This document shows, in pieces, positions 49,043-63,359 of a stretch of DNA of 64,000 bases (position 1 is its first letter; every line of letters begins with the position of its first letter). Made by a program: the position numbers and the translations under genes. The notes beneath the pieces were generated by a model, which was given only the letters and a program-made list of their open reading frames with translations, ran no database searches and was not told where the DNA came from. Origin of the DNA: Acridotheres tristis (Eukaryota > Chordata > Aves > Passeriformes > Sturnidae); contig CM072886.1 in the NCBI GenBank assembly GCA_037013685.1, forward strand, positions 73,311,859 through 73,375,858. Reading direction: 5' to 3'.

Positions 49043-50866
49043 AATAAAAAGTTCTTTAAATCATTTGCACATCTAATTTATTTTTTCCCCCTACTCTTTT
49101 CCATCAACAATGAGATCTACCTATGTGATATCTAATTGAAAATAACCCTGAATGTCATATTTGTGGTGGTTAAGAAGTCTGGCTTTTTACTTGCATGCCA
49201 GAAGACTTGCCCAAGAAACTGTTACACACTCATTGAATAACAGAACTAAATAACATATTCTGTAGTTCACCATTATTTTTCCAGTCCTGAACACTCTGTG
49301 AAAACAATTTGTATTTAATTTGTTAAAAATGATATTCATGACTAATACTGCTCGATTACTGTGAAGAAGTATAATTACAATATTTCCTAATCAGTAAGAA
49401 GGTTACTAACTGAAAATAAAGAAAAAATCTCTGGTATATCTGATGACTTGATTTTGCTCTCAGGTTTAATTTATTCAAATTACTGTGAATTCCCATAAAC
49501 CCCACTGAAGTACACTACTAGGGCAGAAGGATGAGACTCTATATCCTGGGTTTCATGCTCCAGGAGAACTGTTTCAGGTGTGGTGGAACTTGGGGTAATT
49601 ATTTTGAAAACTATCTGAACTCTGAAATATTTCTGTATTTTCTGTTTACAGAGAAGAAAAGATACATTATTAATTTGGTAACCATGCTGGTTTAGATTAA
49701 TTTATTTTTGCATAAAAAGTAAACATCTACAATAACTTTGTCAAAAATACAAGCAAAACCAAATTAAGTAGCTCAAACTACTTGACTTAAGAAGCTGAAG
49801 CTACTTAAATTCTTCCAATGGTCTCACCAGTTCCTTTATAATTGTCTTGATGAAATTAGGTTATCCTAATTAAACCCATTATAAGTATCAAAGAATAATG
49901 CTTTTAGTCATGCATATGCAGTAGCTAAGTAAATTGTAATATATTTAACATTTTAATAACTAGACTTTTATTTCTCTAAAGATGCAAATAAGAAAGCTGA
50001 ACAGTCACAACCTCAATTCTCCAGCTACAGATGGTCTTAGTGCTGTCAGATCAGCAGGCCAGGACCTTCTCCCTCACCCCACCAGTGACCTACAACTGAC
50101 CTGCAGTAAATTGCTAAATCAATGTGTATTTTATTGCAGGTTCACTGGAGATCCCTATCCTTGGGCAAAACCTTTACACACCATAAATAGATTCCGAGTA
50201 CCTCTTTCTTCTTGCCTCTGAACCGACTAGAGCTGTAGGAGGTAATGTATAGGCTGAAGAGAATCTGTATTTGAACGCCTCTCCAGCTGCTGACAGCTTG
50301 GGGATGGCAGCACTAAGCTCCTGGTGGTGTTGCTGGTGAATTGTTACAGACTGTGCTGTCGCTGCAGCTACACTGACAACAGCATCATGCCTGGTTTAGA
50401 TTTAACTGAGACACACGGACCTGAGGTGCATACATAACATTAACTGCACCACGTGTGAGTTAAGGCAAAACTGACAAACCAACGGCTGCCCACCCGCAGG
50501 ATGGTTTTATATGTCCTCTGCCAGTGATTTAGAAGAGCTGCTGCTGTCAACTTTGAAGTGATGTTTAACAGTGGAAGGGCAGGCAGAGTACCACTGTGTC
50601 CAGTCAGGGCTCAGTGCCAAAAGGCAAGAGCTAGCCTAGCACAGAGCCTGTGCTATTAGCAGTTATCATGTTGTGTTTACTGGTTTGCAGGATTCTTATG
50701 GCAGTGTGTCTGAGCTGACAACCCAAGCAAAGGGCAGCTACCTGGCTTCTCCAGGGAAGTTCATTCTCCCTTGGTCAGTCTTGAGTGCTAACAACATGAA
50801 AGTCTGGTCATGCATACATCTGTTTAGCTATGCTTCACCCTGACTGAAGCACTGACTAATTAGAGT

Positions 50867-51293
50867 TCATAGACTCATAGAGGAGTCTGGATGGGAAGGC
50901 AGCTTGAGGATCACCTATTTCCAACCCCCCTCCCATGAACAGGGATGCCTTCCACTAGACCAGGTTGCTCAGAGCTTCGTGCAACCTAGCCTTGAACATT
51001 TCCAGGTATGGATGAGGGGTTCATAACTTCCATGGGCAACCTGTTCCAGTGCCCCACCACCCTCACAGGAAAAAATGTTATCCATCCAATCTAAACCTAC
51101 TCTATCCATTTGAAGCCATTCCCCCTTGTGCTGTCACTACATGCCCTTGTAAAGATGTGTCTCTACATATTGCAGGTTCCCTTCTGGTACTGAAAGGCCA
51201 GAAGTAGGTCACCCCTAAGCCTTCTCTTTTTTCTGAACAAACCCAATCTTTTAAGCCTTTCCTTATAGGAGGGATACTTTATCCCTCTAATCA
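50867..51293 (-). mobile_element. CR1 LINE 3' fragment, inverted
   Basis: The plus strand begins with the antisense CR1 tail 'tcatagactcataga' and passes through 'cttccactagaccaggttgc', 'caacctagccttgaacattt', 'gggcaacctgttccagtgcc', 'cccccttgtgctgtcactac', 'gtactgaaaggccagaagta' and 'cttataggaggga'. These are consecutive blocks of the CR1 3' end. The element's 3' end is at 50867; the 5' truncation is near 51293. It is well preserved and carries no coding capacity. Confidence 0.95.
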
Positions 51294-54200
51294 AAAGTTA
51301 ACAATATTTTCATCACTGAAAGAACTTGTTTATGATAATGTACCCTGTGTGCATAAAAGTAACAAGATGGGGTACAAAAATGTAATCAGAGATATGCAGA
51401 GTGCCTGATTTTCCCAGCTTCCCTAAACTCAAAGGTTCTGACTTTTTTTGTATAAATCAGGATTTTTCTGCACAGAAGCATTTGCTATACTAGATGTTTC
51501 ATTTGGATAGCACTTTAAAAATCAATTTAAAGAATATGTTTTTTCAGTGTCAAGAATTGACAATAGTGTTGTTCTCAGTTGTTTCATAGCACACCTGTCC
51601 AGTTATGAGTAGTTATATAGTGCTGGCATGGAGCTATAATAGCAATTTACAGATTTTTTTCAAGAGACATTATATATATATGAGACATAGGGAACTTGAC
51701 ACAAAAAGTGATTGCGACTGATAAGTTTACAGGCTCAGTGCAAAGTGCACCTAAGGTACAAGATTAGTGATTTGTATTTTATTTTTGGAGAGTCTGCTTT
51801 CCAGAGGATTGAAGAAGGATCAGCCTTGCACTCTTTATAGCTTTTGGATAGATACATAGACTGGGAGAGAGTGTAAGTTGCTTATGACTTCTTATGGTGC
51901 TGTGCTCCATGTATGAAATAGTTCCAGCAGGAACAAAGCATAAAAATGTCTTTGAGCATTTGGTAATGTTATCTAAATGGGTTGCACAAAGAAACCATGT
52001 GCCTTTTCTGAGGAAACTCAGTGTCACTCTGCATAAATAATTGCAGAAGGGAAGCAATTGACATCAGAAGCTCACAGTTATCTATGCTTTAAGTGCAATT
52101 CAAGCATTAGCTATTTATTCATAAGAAATTAACAAATTTGTCCATCAGGAAAGAGTTTGAAGGATGTATACAGAGATGAAAACTTTACTGTTGTGTGAAA
52201 CCATGCAATATACAGTGACAGTCTGAAAGGGAATAAAGCAGAGCAAGGTACAGTGGAGGAAAGGTTTTATTTCTACTAAAGATGCAGAGAAATGAAAGGG
52301 CAGAGAAAAGCATTTTTCCAAGGGATAAGAAGACCAGAGAATTTTCAATGGTAAAACAGAATTCACAAGGATTTAGAATTGTATTGTTCTTCTTTCACAT
52401 CCCCATACTGAATTTTATAATTCTGAGGCTGAATTATCACAAAGAACTTGAATGAAAAACTGGGGTTTTTTTGCTTATGTATTTCTGAGACCAGCTAGGT
52501 TCATACTTGACTGTCATACCCTTATCTGTAAATTTGACATGGACTGAGCTGGCAACTATGAAATCTCTAGGGAGTATGAACAGAAAATCTCCTTGGAGAA
52601 CTTCAGTTCAATTTATGCAAAATAGATTGTTTGGCACAGGCTACTGAAAACTGATTTTAAGCACTTTGCGAGAGACAGATTGTTTTCCAAAATTTTGCCT
52701 TTTGAAGTAGGGCCAGCACTTATTATTGGAAGTGCTATAATTCATGAGATGATCTGAAGCAGTTTCTTCTATACGGGGGAGATTTCAGAAAGACATCTGA
52801 GAATTCATGTTCTCTCCAAATCACTGATGAGAACAACAGAATGTCATCCAAAGACTATTGCTGTCAATGGGACTATATTATCTTCACTGGACACCACAAG
52901 GAGCTCTCAGTCTCACATAATCTTTTGCAAATAAATTTAAAATGACTTGGTAAATTAGTAATGCTGTGTAGTCATGGTAGTCTATTGGGGTGTATAAAAA
53001 TACAGAATTTATATATTCAATAAAATAATTTTCTTTGGTTTGTTTTATGCATGTGAAAACAGATGAACTAAGTCTTGTGTAAACCACTACCGAGACCTGG
53101 TGCTAATGCAATTAAAAATGAAAAAAAAACCTAACTGCAGGAATGAAATTATATAGAATGTACAAATGTTTTTAAAAGAAATAACGATTCTTCTGTCTTT
53201 TAAAAGTAATTTATTTAGATTACCAATTTTCAATATTTTGACTTCTTTTTCCAATCGAAGATTAAAACAAAAAACATTTTAAAAAATCACATTTCAAAGG
53301 AATATAAGTATTAAGATTATTGTACTTTCCTAGTTCTACTTTTCTTAGGGATTATGAACGTTATAAGAAAACCAACTTAAATAAAAAATTTACATACAGG
53401 TTACCATGACCCCCCCACCTCCCAAATACCTCAGCTTCATTTATAAATCATTACATTGTTGAAAATTAGTACAACCTAAGTACAATAGCAATGACTGACA
53501 TATTATGTATTTTGCACTCTCATCAACAGTGATTTTTTTTTCCATGTATTGAAGAATTTTATAGAATTTATGTAGAGTTTCTTGTAAATCTCCTTTGGAT
53601 TTTTGTTGGTGGTGTTTTATGGCGTTTCCTTTCTTTCTTTCTTAAAGATCTGGTTCAAGTTCATTGATACAAATTGAAAGTTCCTTTTGTTTTAAAAGGC
53701 TATTCGAATGGAGCACTCTCTCCCTTAAATTACTTACTGTATCTAAAATGCATTGTGAAAGTAGTGTTCCAGATGCAGCACATCCTAAAGTATGTTTCCT
53801 ACTGAAATCTCTGCTGATAATTCAATGTGATACTCATGCCCTTATGTTCTATCCTGAATCACATAATTGCCTTCAGCTGCCAGACATTTTATCACTGCAA
53901 AGTTTAACTGGACTTTTAAATGAGTCTTACTTATGAAAAATCTCATCTAAATGTATTATTGCCTTCATGCTGGCTTATCTTGGACTAAGAGCAAACATAT
54001 GAGTTCAACTTTTGCTCTTGTCTGATAACACCATGCTTTGCAGGGAAATTGGAGTTTAAACCACTGTGGTGCAGATAACAGTCCTTTAGTACATCCCTGC
54101 AAAGATCTTCAAACCTATCCTCCAAAAATCCAATAGAAGGCAATTGAGGAGTAACTCAGCTTTTTACAGCCCAGTTAATCATAGGGTGCTCTCCTGCGAG

Positions 54201-54941
54201 GCCTGAGAAAAAGCACAAGTGAATGCAGTACAAGAAGAGATGAAGAACGGGAAATGCTCTTTTAATCATTTCCTTTAGGAATATATCTTGTTGCCATAGA
54301 TTATAGGATCATTTTATTTATGCAACTCACTGCCATATAGGTAATTGTTCCAAGTGTTATCTGTCAGTCACAGTGTGATCCGTTACCATTTAATCTGTAA
54401 ATATCTGGAGGGGTATATTACCATGAAAATGGAACGGACATTAAAAGATCATGCAATATGTGATTTCCCTCCACCCCCTTGATATTGTTTATCAATAGTA
54501 TAAGTACATTGTCGAGCAGATGGTATTCACCTCAGAGAAAGAGGGAAATTTACTAAGTACTCCTTGCATGCCTAGTGATAGGGAACAGAAAAAGCAGTAA
54601 CATGACTAGAACCTTTCCTCATACATCCACAGAGTTCAGACTGTGTAATCTATATGTGGGTCCATGGTGAAAAAGTACAAAACAAGATTGGGACTCATTC
54701 TTAGTAAAGAATGCAACTTTCTGATCAGATTTGGCTCTGATAAAATGTAGTCCTAGAAGGTATTGGGCTAATGTAAAATTCATAGTTATTCTGTCTGTCT
54801 TTCCAGTCTGATGGGAAATCTTGTGAAGGATGACGGTGAGGAACTGATGCGGAAATACTCTTCAGTAAAAATGAAAGTCTCTATAGTTGTGCTGAATTTT
54901 CTGAGTTTGTTCCTAGGTCAGTTTTGTTTCTATGGGAAAGG

Positions 54942-54957
54942 AAAAAAAAAAAAAAAA
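54942..54957. repeat. poly-A tract followed by G-rich run
   Basis: Sixteen A residues continue into 'ggggagggggatg', making a purine-only tract of about 27 bases to about 54968. Confidence 0.9.
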
Positions 54958-55364
54958 GGGGAGGGGGATGAAAAAATCTTATCTATCTGAACCAGTTCTT
55001 GAATATTGCTTTTTACACCTCCGTTCTTCTCAGGACATGTCCCTTATATGCCCTCTGTATAGAACTGAGTAGAGATATTGAAGATGGTTCTTTTGATATT
55101 TTTCAAGATGGATACAAAATACACCATGACAATTAGTTTTCTAAGAAAGGGCATAGTTTTATATCCTTGTCTTAGAGTGCTGTTTGAAGAGTCATGCACT
55201 GTGTAAAATTAACTATTTTAATACAGTCAAAAGCAGGCATGAGTTTAAAAAGTCTAATACCTGATCTGATGGATATCTTATGCTTACTGACCAACCTAAT
55301 CCATAATTGGTTTTGGATGTGCATTGACTCAAATGCTGCTAATTTGGGCTATTGGGTTTTTTTG

Positions 55365-55383
55365 TTTTTTTTTTTTTTTTTTT
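55365..55383. repeat. poly-T tract (19 T)
   Basis: Nineteen T residues at the end of the open frame 55194-55385. No retroposon body is recognised on its right-hand side. Confidence 0.9.
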
Positions 55384-58300
55384 GAGAAGGTTTTAGCCTT
55401 CGTAGCTAATTATTCAGAAATCAATTGCACATTGTCAGACTGTGAAGGAGCTGCTAGACATGTGCAAATTGTATATTCAAGGAATTTTTAAAGGGTCATC
55501 AAAGCAGAAAACAAACAATATGCTGAATTTCTCAGACAATAAGCACATCAGAAAACATGGGAAGAAAGCCCGTTAAAGTGTTCCCAGGACATGGTGATGG
55601 TTTCTTGTTTACAAGAACTGCAAAATTAGTATTAGATCTGGGGAGAGGGAGAAGATTTGGAAGGGAGAAACAGGGAGCACACAAAAAGAATCCCGAAGGA
55701 AACCCCTAAAAGCAGAGGGTTTTGTTCTAGGCACTTTGGCTGATTCATCTCTGTGCTGTCCTCACAACCAGTACAGGCATCTATTAAGTATTTATTTTTT
55801 GCTTAGTTCATGCAGCATTGCATTGTTAATATCATGAAACACTGACACTTTTAACTGACAGTTACTTTGAGCTTGGAGATGTCTTTGTCATGTATTGATG
55901 GAAGGAAGTATTTTAGAAAAATCTGAGTGAGTTTAGATTGAAGACTTCTTGCATGCAGGGTAGTCAAACAGAAGTATAATATGCAAGGTACTAAGATGGG
56001 GAAGATACACTCAAGCCTATCAGACTGTTGCTGCAGCTGCTCCCATTGCTCCAACTAAACAGAAATTGAAGCTGGAATGAGTTGTGGGAAGAAGGGAAAA
56101 GCCAAGATACGGTTACAGGGAGGACAGGGAGCTAAGAGGCCAAGGCAGTATTTTTGGTCTGCCTTTTAGTGCCACCTACAAGCTGGCAACGACATCAGTC
56201 TTTTCTTCATATGCCTGATTCATCAGAACTCACTGTGCTCTTTCTCCCTATTTGCGTGTCTTATGACCCCTACTCTGTTCAATAACTTCATTTTGGCATC
56301 CCTTACAGTTCAAACTTTTGTTTAATCTGTGTTGGCTCTTCCTGTTTTTATTTTGTCTTACATTTCCTTGTACACCCTCTTGTCTCAAGTTGTTCTGGGA
56401 CATTTGTTCATCATTTGTGCATCCACATACCATCAATACAAGTCATACTTATGGATTGTCCTCTCCAGTTTGTTCTTTCTGTTTTTTTTTCCATGTGTGG
56501 ACATTCCCATTCATTTTCCATATATACCAATTTTCACATTTCTATTGCACTTCTTTACAATAGCTCTCCATAAGACTTTCTGTTGTTGGGATATTACACT
56601 GCATAGTCAAAATATAGTATGACCCCCAGGCAGTGGAAGTTAAAATCAAGAGGATCAGCTTTAGAGATTACAGCAGTCCTACAGCTGAATACATCTGCAC
56701 TTGCACAAACCACTTACTTAATGCTGGCAGAAATCTGGAGAGCTGGAAATTTAGAAACTTTGAGGTGTTATATCCTGTTGCAGTTTAACACTAGCTGGCA
56801 ACAAAGTACCACTCATTTTCTACCTTCTATGGTATGGACTATCCCTTTGGACACATCAGATAAGCTGTCCTGGCCATGTCTCCTCCCAGCTTCTTGTGCA
56901 GCTCCTCACTGGCAGTACTGAAAAACTCTTGATTCAGAGTAAGCATTACGTAACAACCACCAAACATCAGCATTATCAATATTATTCACATACTGAATCT
57001 AAAGTAAAGCACTGTACCAGCTACTAAAACAAAAATGAATTCTTTCCCATCCAAAACAAGGACATCTGATTACCCTACAGATCTTCTAACTCTCAAAAAC
57101 ATAAACTACCACAAATTCATTCTCTGTTAGTCTCCCTTCTCAAATGAGAGGTGGGATTTGAGGATTGAAGTTTACATTCAGCATGACTAAAAATATCAGA
57201 ATCTACATCTCACTGAAAAAGAAAAATTAAAAAGCTGAAGTAATGTCTTTGACTCTAAAATAAAATAAGAGTGTTACCTGAGAACTAAATAAAAGATATA
57301 ATTTTGGCACTGAAAAAGGCAGCAGTGATCTTGTCAACATTTGAAATACAATGTGCAGTTCTTAGGAGCTCATTATGATAGTGGTATTAAGGAAATGAGG
57401 CAATAAAGAAAAGGGCAGGAAAGAGCATTTAGAATTGAGACTCAAGGATTTCAGTTATTCAGAAAATTAAATAATCAAAGTTCAAATACTGGAAAAACCA
57501 GATTAAGCAGGTAAGAGACTGCAGAGGACAATTGATAGAAGATAATTCAAGCTGGTGTCAAGTTAAGGAATTAGATGGCAAAAGCTCAAGATCACCTCAT
57601 TTTATTCTAGAGTAATTCAAAAATGAAACAGCAATAGAAGCCACTTTTTGTAAAGTAACACAATGTGTGGTGCTTTTGTAGTTAGTCTGCTTAATGGATT
57701 GCTAGTACTTTCTTAAAATAAATGGAATGCAAATAAAATATTTTTTGCAGAGAAAGGTTAGTAATTTTTAGGAATCAACGAAAGATAGATAATATAAAAA
57801 ATATTGTTGTTTCATAAGGCTCCACATAGGCTCTACACATAGAAAAAAAGCTTCATTGCTCTCTTTGAGTTCTGACTCTGACCCGTCTCCTGCTCTTATT
57901 AACCTGCAACATATAATGGTTATATCTTTCAGTTTTATCATATCTTGTTATGTTTAATTTTATGCTGTAGAATCTAGTAGTTAATATATTTTAAGAATAT
58001 AGTAAACCTTCCAAATGATAAAGTCAAAATATGACCTGTATTACAGGGTTTGGAAACTTACTTGACTGTTTGGATTTTCTATTTTTTACTTACTATTATG
58101 ACATTTTGGAGATTTTACTCAGAATTTCTATGCACTGAGGATTTCCAAGAATGCAAAAATTTTGTTAACTTTTGTCACAATCCACCCAGTGGGAAAAAGA
58201 TAGGCTGCTTTAATTCTTTCTGCGTGGTAACAAGAGAGATACTAATGTTTATCAAGTTGTCTTTGCAAATATAACAATATTTATTGGCAACAACTGAACA

Positions 58301-60069
58301 GATTTGAATTTGAGACTGAGCAAAATTTGCAATTAACAGTATCAAAACAACATACATTTGCTCACACAGAAGGGAAGAAGAAAAGAAAGGAAAGATGGTG
58401 ATAGGGACACAGAAAAAGATAACACCAGCTTTGGATCCACAAATGGGGGATCCATGTCAGTCTATCGTGGTGGTCATCCACTGGTGGGCATTCACTCCTC
58501 CTCCTGAGACTCAGTCTTTTTGATCTCCAGTTTTTTTGTCCTCAGTTAGAGGTATAGATCTGGCATCAGAAAAGCACCAGCCTGCTTTTGCAAGCTGCTG
58601 GGTGTCAGGGCATTAACCTTTCTAACTTTTTCTTCTCTCACAATTTTTGATTAGGAAGTACAACTGAAGTACTTAATTTACAATGATCTGTACATGTGAA
58701 ACCAGCTGTGATGTTTTAAACACTAGTGAAGTGCATAGTGAAGAACTGTTAGATCCTTACCAGCTCCCCAACTCCCTTTATGTTCAGTGAGGTTTTTAGT
58801 TCTTTATTCTTTGACTCAGAAGAGTTTCTGTTATCTCTGTCTCCCTAAGTTTTTCAGAGGTCATTCAGCACCGAAGAATCTGGTGGAAGGTGGCTTCCTT
58901 CAGTTCTGTGTTCTTACTGATGCCCTGAGCAAGATAAACCTCTGAACCTGAAGATCTTGCACAGAGCTATCAGTCAGAAGTATTTATGTCCATGTGCAGT
59001 TGTTTCCTTTACCCAGCTCTATTTGGAGATGGTACATTTTCCTTGTCTTTTACCTACATAAACTCTCCTTGTCTAGGGTGTTTGAAAAATCACCCTATGA
59101 CTTTAGATATGCACATCATATTTTTCCTATATGTTGTTCAATATTTCTGTCAGGAACTTCTTGTGAACTACAAGGGCATTCAGTCTGAGGCATTTGGAAT
59201 ACTTTGGAAGTCTTCATAGATGTACTTCATTTATAATGGATGTGTGTGGGAGTTCCATATGTCCTTCAGCCTAATCACAGAAATAGTTTTCTGCCAAACT
59301 TTTTACCCATGTATTTCAGGAAAACATCTAAAATTCTATTCCTTTTTTTCTTCCTCTCCTCTCAGGAAAGAATTGTAGGACAAAGAAATGTTGTTTGTGA
59401 CAACTAGGATATTTTGTAAGCCTGATTATTGTAAAGAAAGGATCAGTTAGCACTTTTATGTTTCAGACTTAGTAAGATAGATTTATGGCCTAAATTATTT
59501 TTGTATTTAAATACAGAAAGAAATGGCCATGTTTCTTAGATTCATTTGGCCCTAGTAAAATTGTAGTTGTAAAATTATAAATCATATGTGTAAAACATCA
59601 TCTATGCTGCTATCTAAGTTATATCTAGATAATATAATATGTAGAATCACTCCTCCAAAATTAAGTAAATGTTTTTATTATTGAAAGGTTTTTTTCCTCA
59701 TGCCATTGCATTGCATGGAAATCTTGTGGAAACTTTGTGTTGTTATCTGGCTTTCCACAATAGATTCTGTGGTGCTTCAGTACCATAAAGTAAGATGTGG
59801 AACTCAAGTTTAACATCTTTAGCCTTTGTTCTTCATAAAAAAAACACAACCAAGAGAAGCTTTCTCAGTGCTTTTTGGAATTATTCCAACCCATTTGGTT
59901 TCTCTAATTGGCATTTCCTATACTCATAGCACTGATGTTCACTGAGAATTATTATTTAACAGGTGGTTAACATAATAAACATTAAACTATCCTTTAAAAA
60001 ATAGAGAAGTTTAAATTCATTGTCATATTTCACAAAACAGACTATCAAAAATACTTAACAGGAATATAT

Positions 60070-60473
60070 GCTGAGGGAGTTGAGATTGTTCATACTGGAA
60101 AAGACTCCATGGAGATGTTATATCAGCCTTCTAGTACCTTATGGGGGCCTAGAAGCAAGCTGAAGTGGGACTTTTTGTAAGAACATCTAGTAGAGAAAAT
60201 AGTAAAAAATTTAAACTGAAAAAGAGTAGATTTGGATTAGATATTAAGAAGATATTAGATAGTAGATATTCTTTATTGTGAGGGTGGTGAGACATTGGAA
60301 GAGGTTACCCAGAGAAGTTGTGGCTGCCTCACCCCTAGAAATATTCAAGTCCAGGTTGAATGGAGCTCTGAACAACCTGATATAGCAGAAAGTGTCCCTG
60401 TCCATGGGAAGGGGGGATGAAACTAGATGACCTCTAAAGTTCCTTTCAACCTAAGCCATTCTATAATTCTATG
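60070..60473 (+). mobile_element. CR1 LINE, 5'-truncated 3' end
   Basis: It starts abruptly at 'gctgagggagttgagattgt' and runs through 'aagactccatggagatgtta', 'aaaaagagtagatttggatt', 'gtgagggtggtgagacattg', 'agaagttgtggctgcctcac' and 'atattcaagtccaggttgaa'. It ends with 'gatgacctctaaagttcctt' and the tail 'ccattctataattctatg'. This is the usual short 5'-truncated CR1 form. A small local duplication of 'agatatta'/'tagatatt' lies near 60238-60270. Confidence 0.94.
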
Positions 60474-60779
60474 TAATCACCATTAAACCAATAGTTCTTC
60501 TATAATTATCTGTAATGGCAATTAATACTGTGCAGTGCAAACCCTCTTGCAAGTGATGTATCTACAGTAATTAATGTTAAAAAGGTCGCCCCTGCACAGT
60601 TCTGACTTCATTCTTCAATTAAGTAATTAATAGGATTTTGGGGAAGGGGAGGTACATCCTGATCTTTTAACTAGATTGTCAAATTGCAATGATCCACCAC
60701 AGTTTTCTCTCCCTTTTTAAAAATTTGTATATATGCAAATATTGACTATGATAGTAATTCCTGTGAGCTTACATGGGAA

Positions 60780-60845
60780 GTCATAGAATGTTCAGATCGC
60801 AAAGATCTTCAGGAAGTCATTTATTCCCATCTTCTGCCTAGAGGA
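60780..60845 (-). mobile_element. probable CR1 3'-end scrap, inverted
   Basis: 'tcatagaatgttcagatcgc' followed by 'aaagatcttcagg' and 'attcccatcttctgcct' resembles the antisense CR1 terminus. It is only about 65 bp long, so the call is tentative. Confidence 0.5.
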
Positions 60846-61801
60846 AAATATCTGATTGGTCAGGGCATTTCTATATGTAATTTTTTTTCTCTCTATGTGC
60901 AAATAAGCTAGTTGCCAAATAATTCAAGTTTATTATGACTCTTGTATTTATTAATTTTGCTGGGTTGGCCCTGGGCTTCTTAGTATTCTTGTAGCTGGAC
61001 AGCTGCTTGTACTTCTTTTAAAGGCCTGATAGTTTTTAAATAGTTACTGAATTATTTATCTGCCATCAGGTGAAGAATAGAATGACTTTGGTAACTACAA
61101 ATTACCAAATTGCAAATACAAACACTGAGCAGGAAGTAAGTCAGAGAGATACATTCAGAGGCTCCATTGATTCAAGGTCTTATAGAGGTTCCAGCAAATT
61201 GTTTTGATCTTTTTGGTACCATATTTCTGAATGTTAGTTGCTTGATAAGATCATATTTTTTTGCTGGTGGTGTTAGAGCATCATGTATGGGGCTTTTTGC
61301 ATTTGCAGTATTGTTAATGTATTTGAAATACTTAATAATAAAAGTCAATGAAAGGAATCATCCAGATTTAAAAGACAACATGAACTCTGTACAGTGTGCA
61401 CAAAAGTAGCTATTGTAAGGACTAAAGTATTGTTATTATGAATGTGAATATAAGAGAGAGACTGTCAAATCTTTTTTAGAACAACTCTGGTGCCAATAGG
61501 GATCTTTCAAAATATTAGATCATCACTTCTACCAACAATTTTTTTTAACCAATTGTTAAAAAGTCAAATTAATCCACTTATGCATATGATTGCCTTTCTA
61601 GTGGTATTTTTTTTTTTCTGAATTGTTGGCTATTCCTGACCAAACTCTTCAAAACTCTACACAACAAAATGGAAAAAAAAAAAACAACCCTAAATTAACC
61701 TCTGTCCCTTCATAATTATTGAAACTACTCCAGCCATATAGGATAGCTTTATAATCCTTTTTCCCAAGGTGTAGAGTTGCAGGACAAATGTTCTCCTGCT
61801 G

Positions 61802-61820
61802 TTTTTTTTTTTTTTTTTTT
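61802..61820. repeat. poly-T tract (19 T)
   Basis: Nineteen T residues; simple repeat. Confidence 0.9.
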
Positions 61821-63300
61821 GTATTCTAGGAGACATTAAACAATATATTTGGTTTTCTCTGTGAGATCTCATAGGAAATACAGTAGCTATGCACTCACAA
61901 CAATTCTTTTCACTTGATGAAGATGCCTGGAGAAAGAACAGTCTGGTAATATCCAGATATGTTTCTAACTTCTTGAAAGGAAAAGAAATTCAGTGACATG
62001 GTAGAGGAGATTTGACAGAAATAATGATGAGTGGTTCCTGAGGAAAATTATTTCGCCATTACAAAAATATGACAAGATTAAAATAAAAATAAATAAATAT
62101 ATTAATTATATAATAAAATCTGTTGATCAAAACTGGCATAAGTGTTATAGTAGCTGGGACATTGGAGTGCCTAGACAAAAATATGTATTCCCAGACTGCA
62201 AATCATCTGAAAGAGACAATTTTAGAAGGTTGCATTCAGATCAAACACTGCATTACAGTTTTGTCTGTCTGATTCAAGAGCTTGCAAAGGCTGACAAAAC
62301 TCTCACAACAAACTTACAACAAACTTCACATTGAATAGAAGGATATGCATGTTTCTCTGAGTGACATTTCTTCTTTTTTTTTCCTCTCTTGGAAGTGGAA
62401 TTACAGGTTAACACAAGTGCTGGCTGCAGAACACAAAATACTGCTGAGTTCACAAAGGCATTTGCAATTGCTTTTTGGAAACATAAAGCATTCCTGTAGA
62501 AAATGCTGTTTTAATGTAGCATAAAAATACAATTTAATCTCTAAGCAGGTGTGACTGTAAATAGGGAGAAAGTGTAGTTACTGTTCTTTCTTGTCATCAA
62601 TTCCTCTAATTATTCTGCCTCATCATAAGAATTATAGTTTTTATAGCATCAGAGCTAATTCATGTCTCTAAAATGGATTATTATATTTATCTTTTTATGT
62701 AGAAATAATAGTTACACATTCTACATTAACAAGAAACACTACTGGTTAGAAATTTCATTCCTGAAGTTAAATAGCTAATATGTTAGATGTAGGATAGGAC
62801 AGATGGTTAAGTGGGTAGAGCATCAAGTTACTGGGCCTTGACGGTGATGCAATGCTTGAACAGGAAATGTTCCTCAATCTGGTCACCTATGAGCATACGT
62901 TTTCCTTCTTTTGCCATTTTTTGGGAAAGCAAACACTAGTATTTGCAGTGATATGCTTCTAAATGATTTCATTTTTTCCTTTGCATAGTTTTGCATAGCT
63001 TTGCATTTTCTTTTTTCTTCTGTATAGCTTCAAAACTTGAGAAATAAGGGAATTAAAGTGTACTCACTAACTTTATCTCGATGTGAATTAATTGCAGCAA
63101 TGCATGCTGGTTTTATTCTTATAATTTATTAACTCCATTTCCTAAACTTTCTTTTTAATACATTATATTATTATCATTATCTATAGGCTTAGTTTAGTTG
63201 ATCTTGTCTGTATCTACAGCAATAGCAAATTTCTTACTGCAGTGAACATACTACTTGGACTATCAACAGAGATTTCTCTCCTTTGTACCTAATAATTTGT

Positions 63301-63359
63301 GGATACTTGAAAGATCACCTTTCATGAAAAGATACCTTTCATGGATACCTGAAAGATCA
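63301..63359. repeat. spaced direct repeat, 17 bp, about 42 bp apart
   Basis: The phrase ggatacNtgaaagatca occurs at 63301-63317 and 63343-63359, with one mismatch. Two copies of acctttcatg lie between them. This looks like a small local duplication. Confidence 0.85.

Larger units (their letters stand above)
42481..50866. other. long unique AT-rich stretch, no gene seen
   Basis: No convincing exon is seen. It contains A/T homopolymers, a hairpin gccaagc/ctgta/gcttggc at 46483-46501 and a GC-richer part at about 49980-50800 that I could not assign. The frames at 43624-44013 (minus, 129 codons) and 45447-45767 (106 codons) have no recognised domain. Confidence 0.55.
51294..60069. other. long unique AT-rich stretch, no gene seen
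   Basis: No convincing exon, RNA or transposon body is seen. Homopolymers occur at 54942-54957 and 55365-55383. Open frames up to 100 codons (for example 56619-56921 and 56318-56622 on plus, 51779-52057 on minus) show no recognised domains. Confidence 0.55.
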
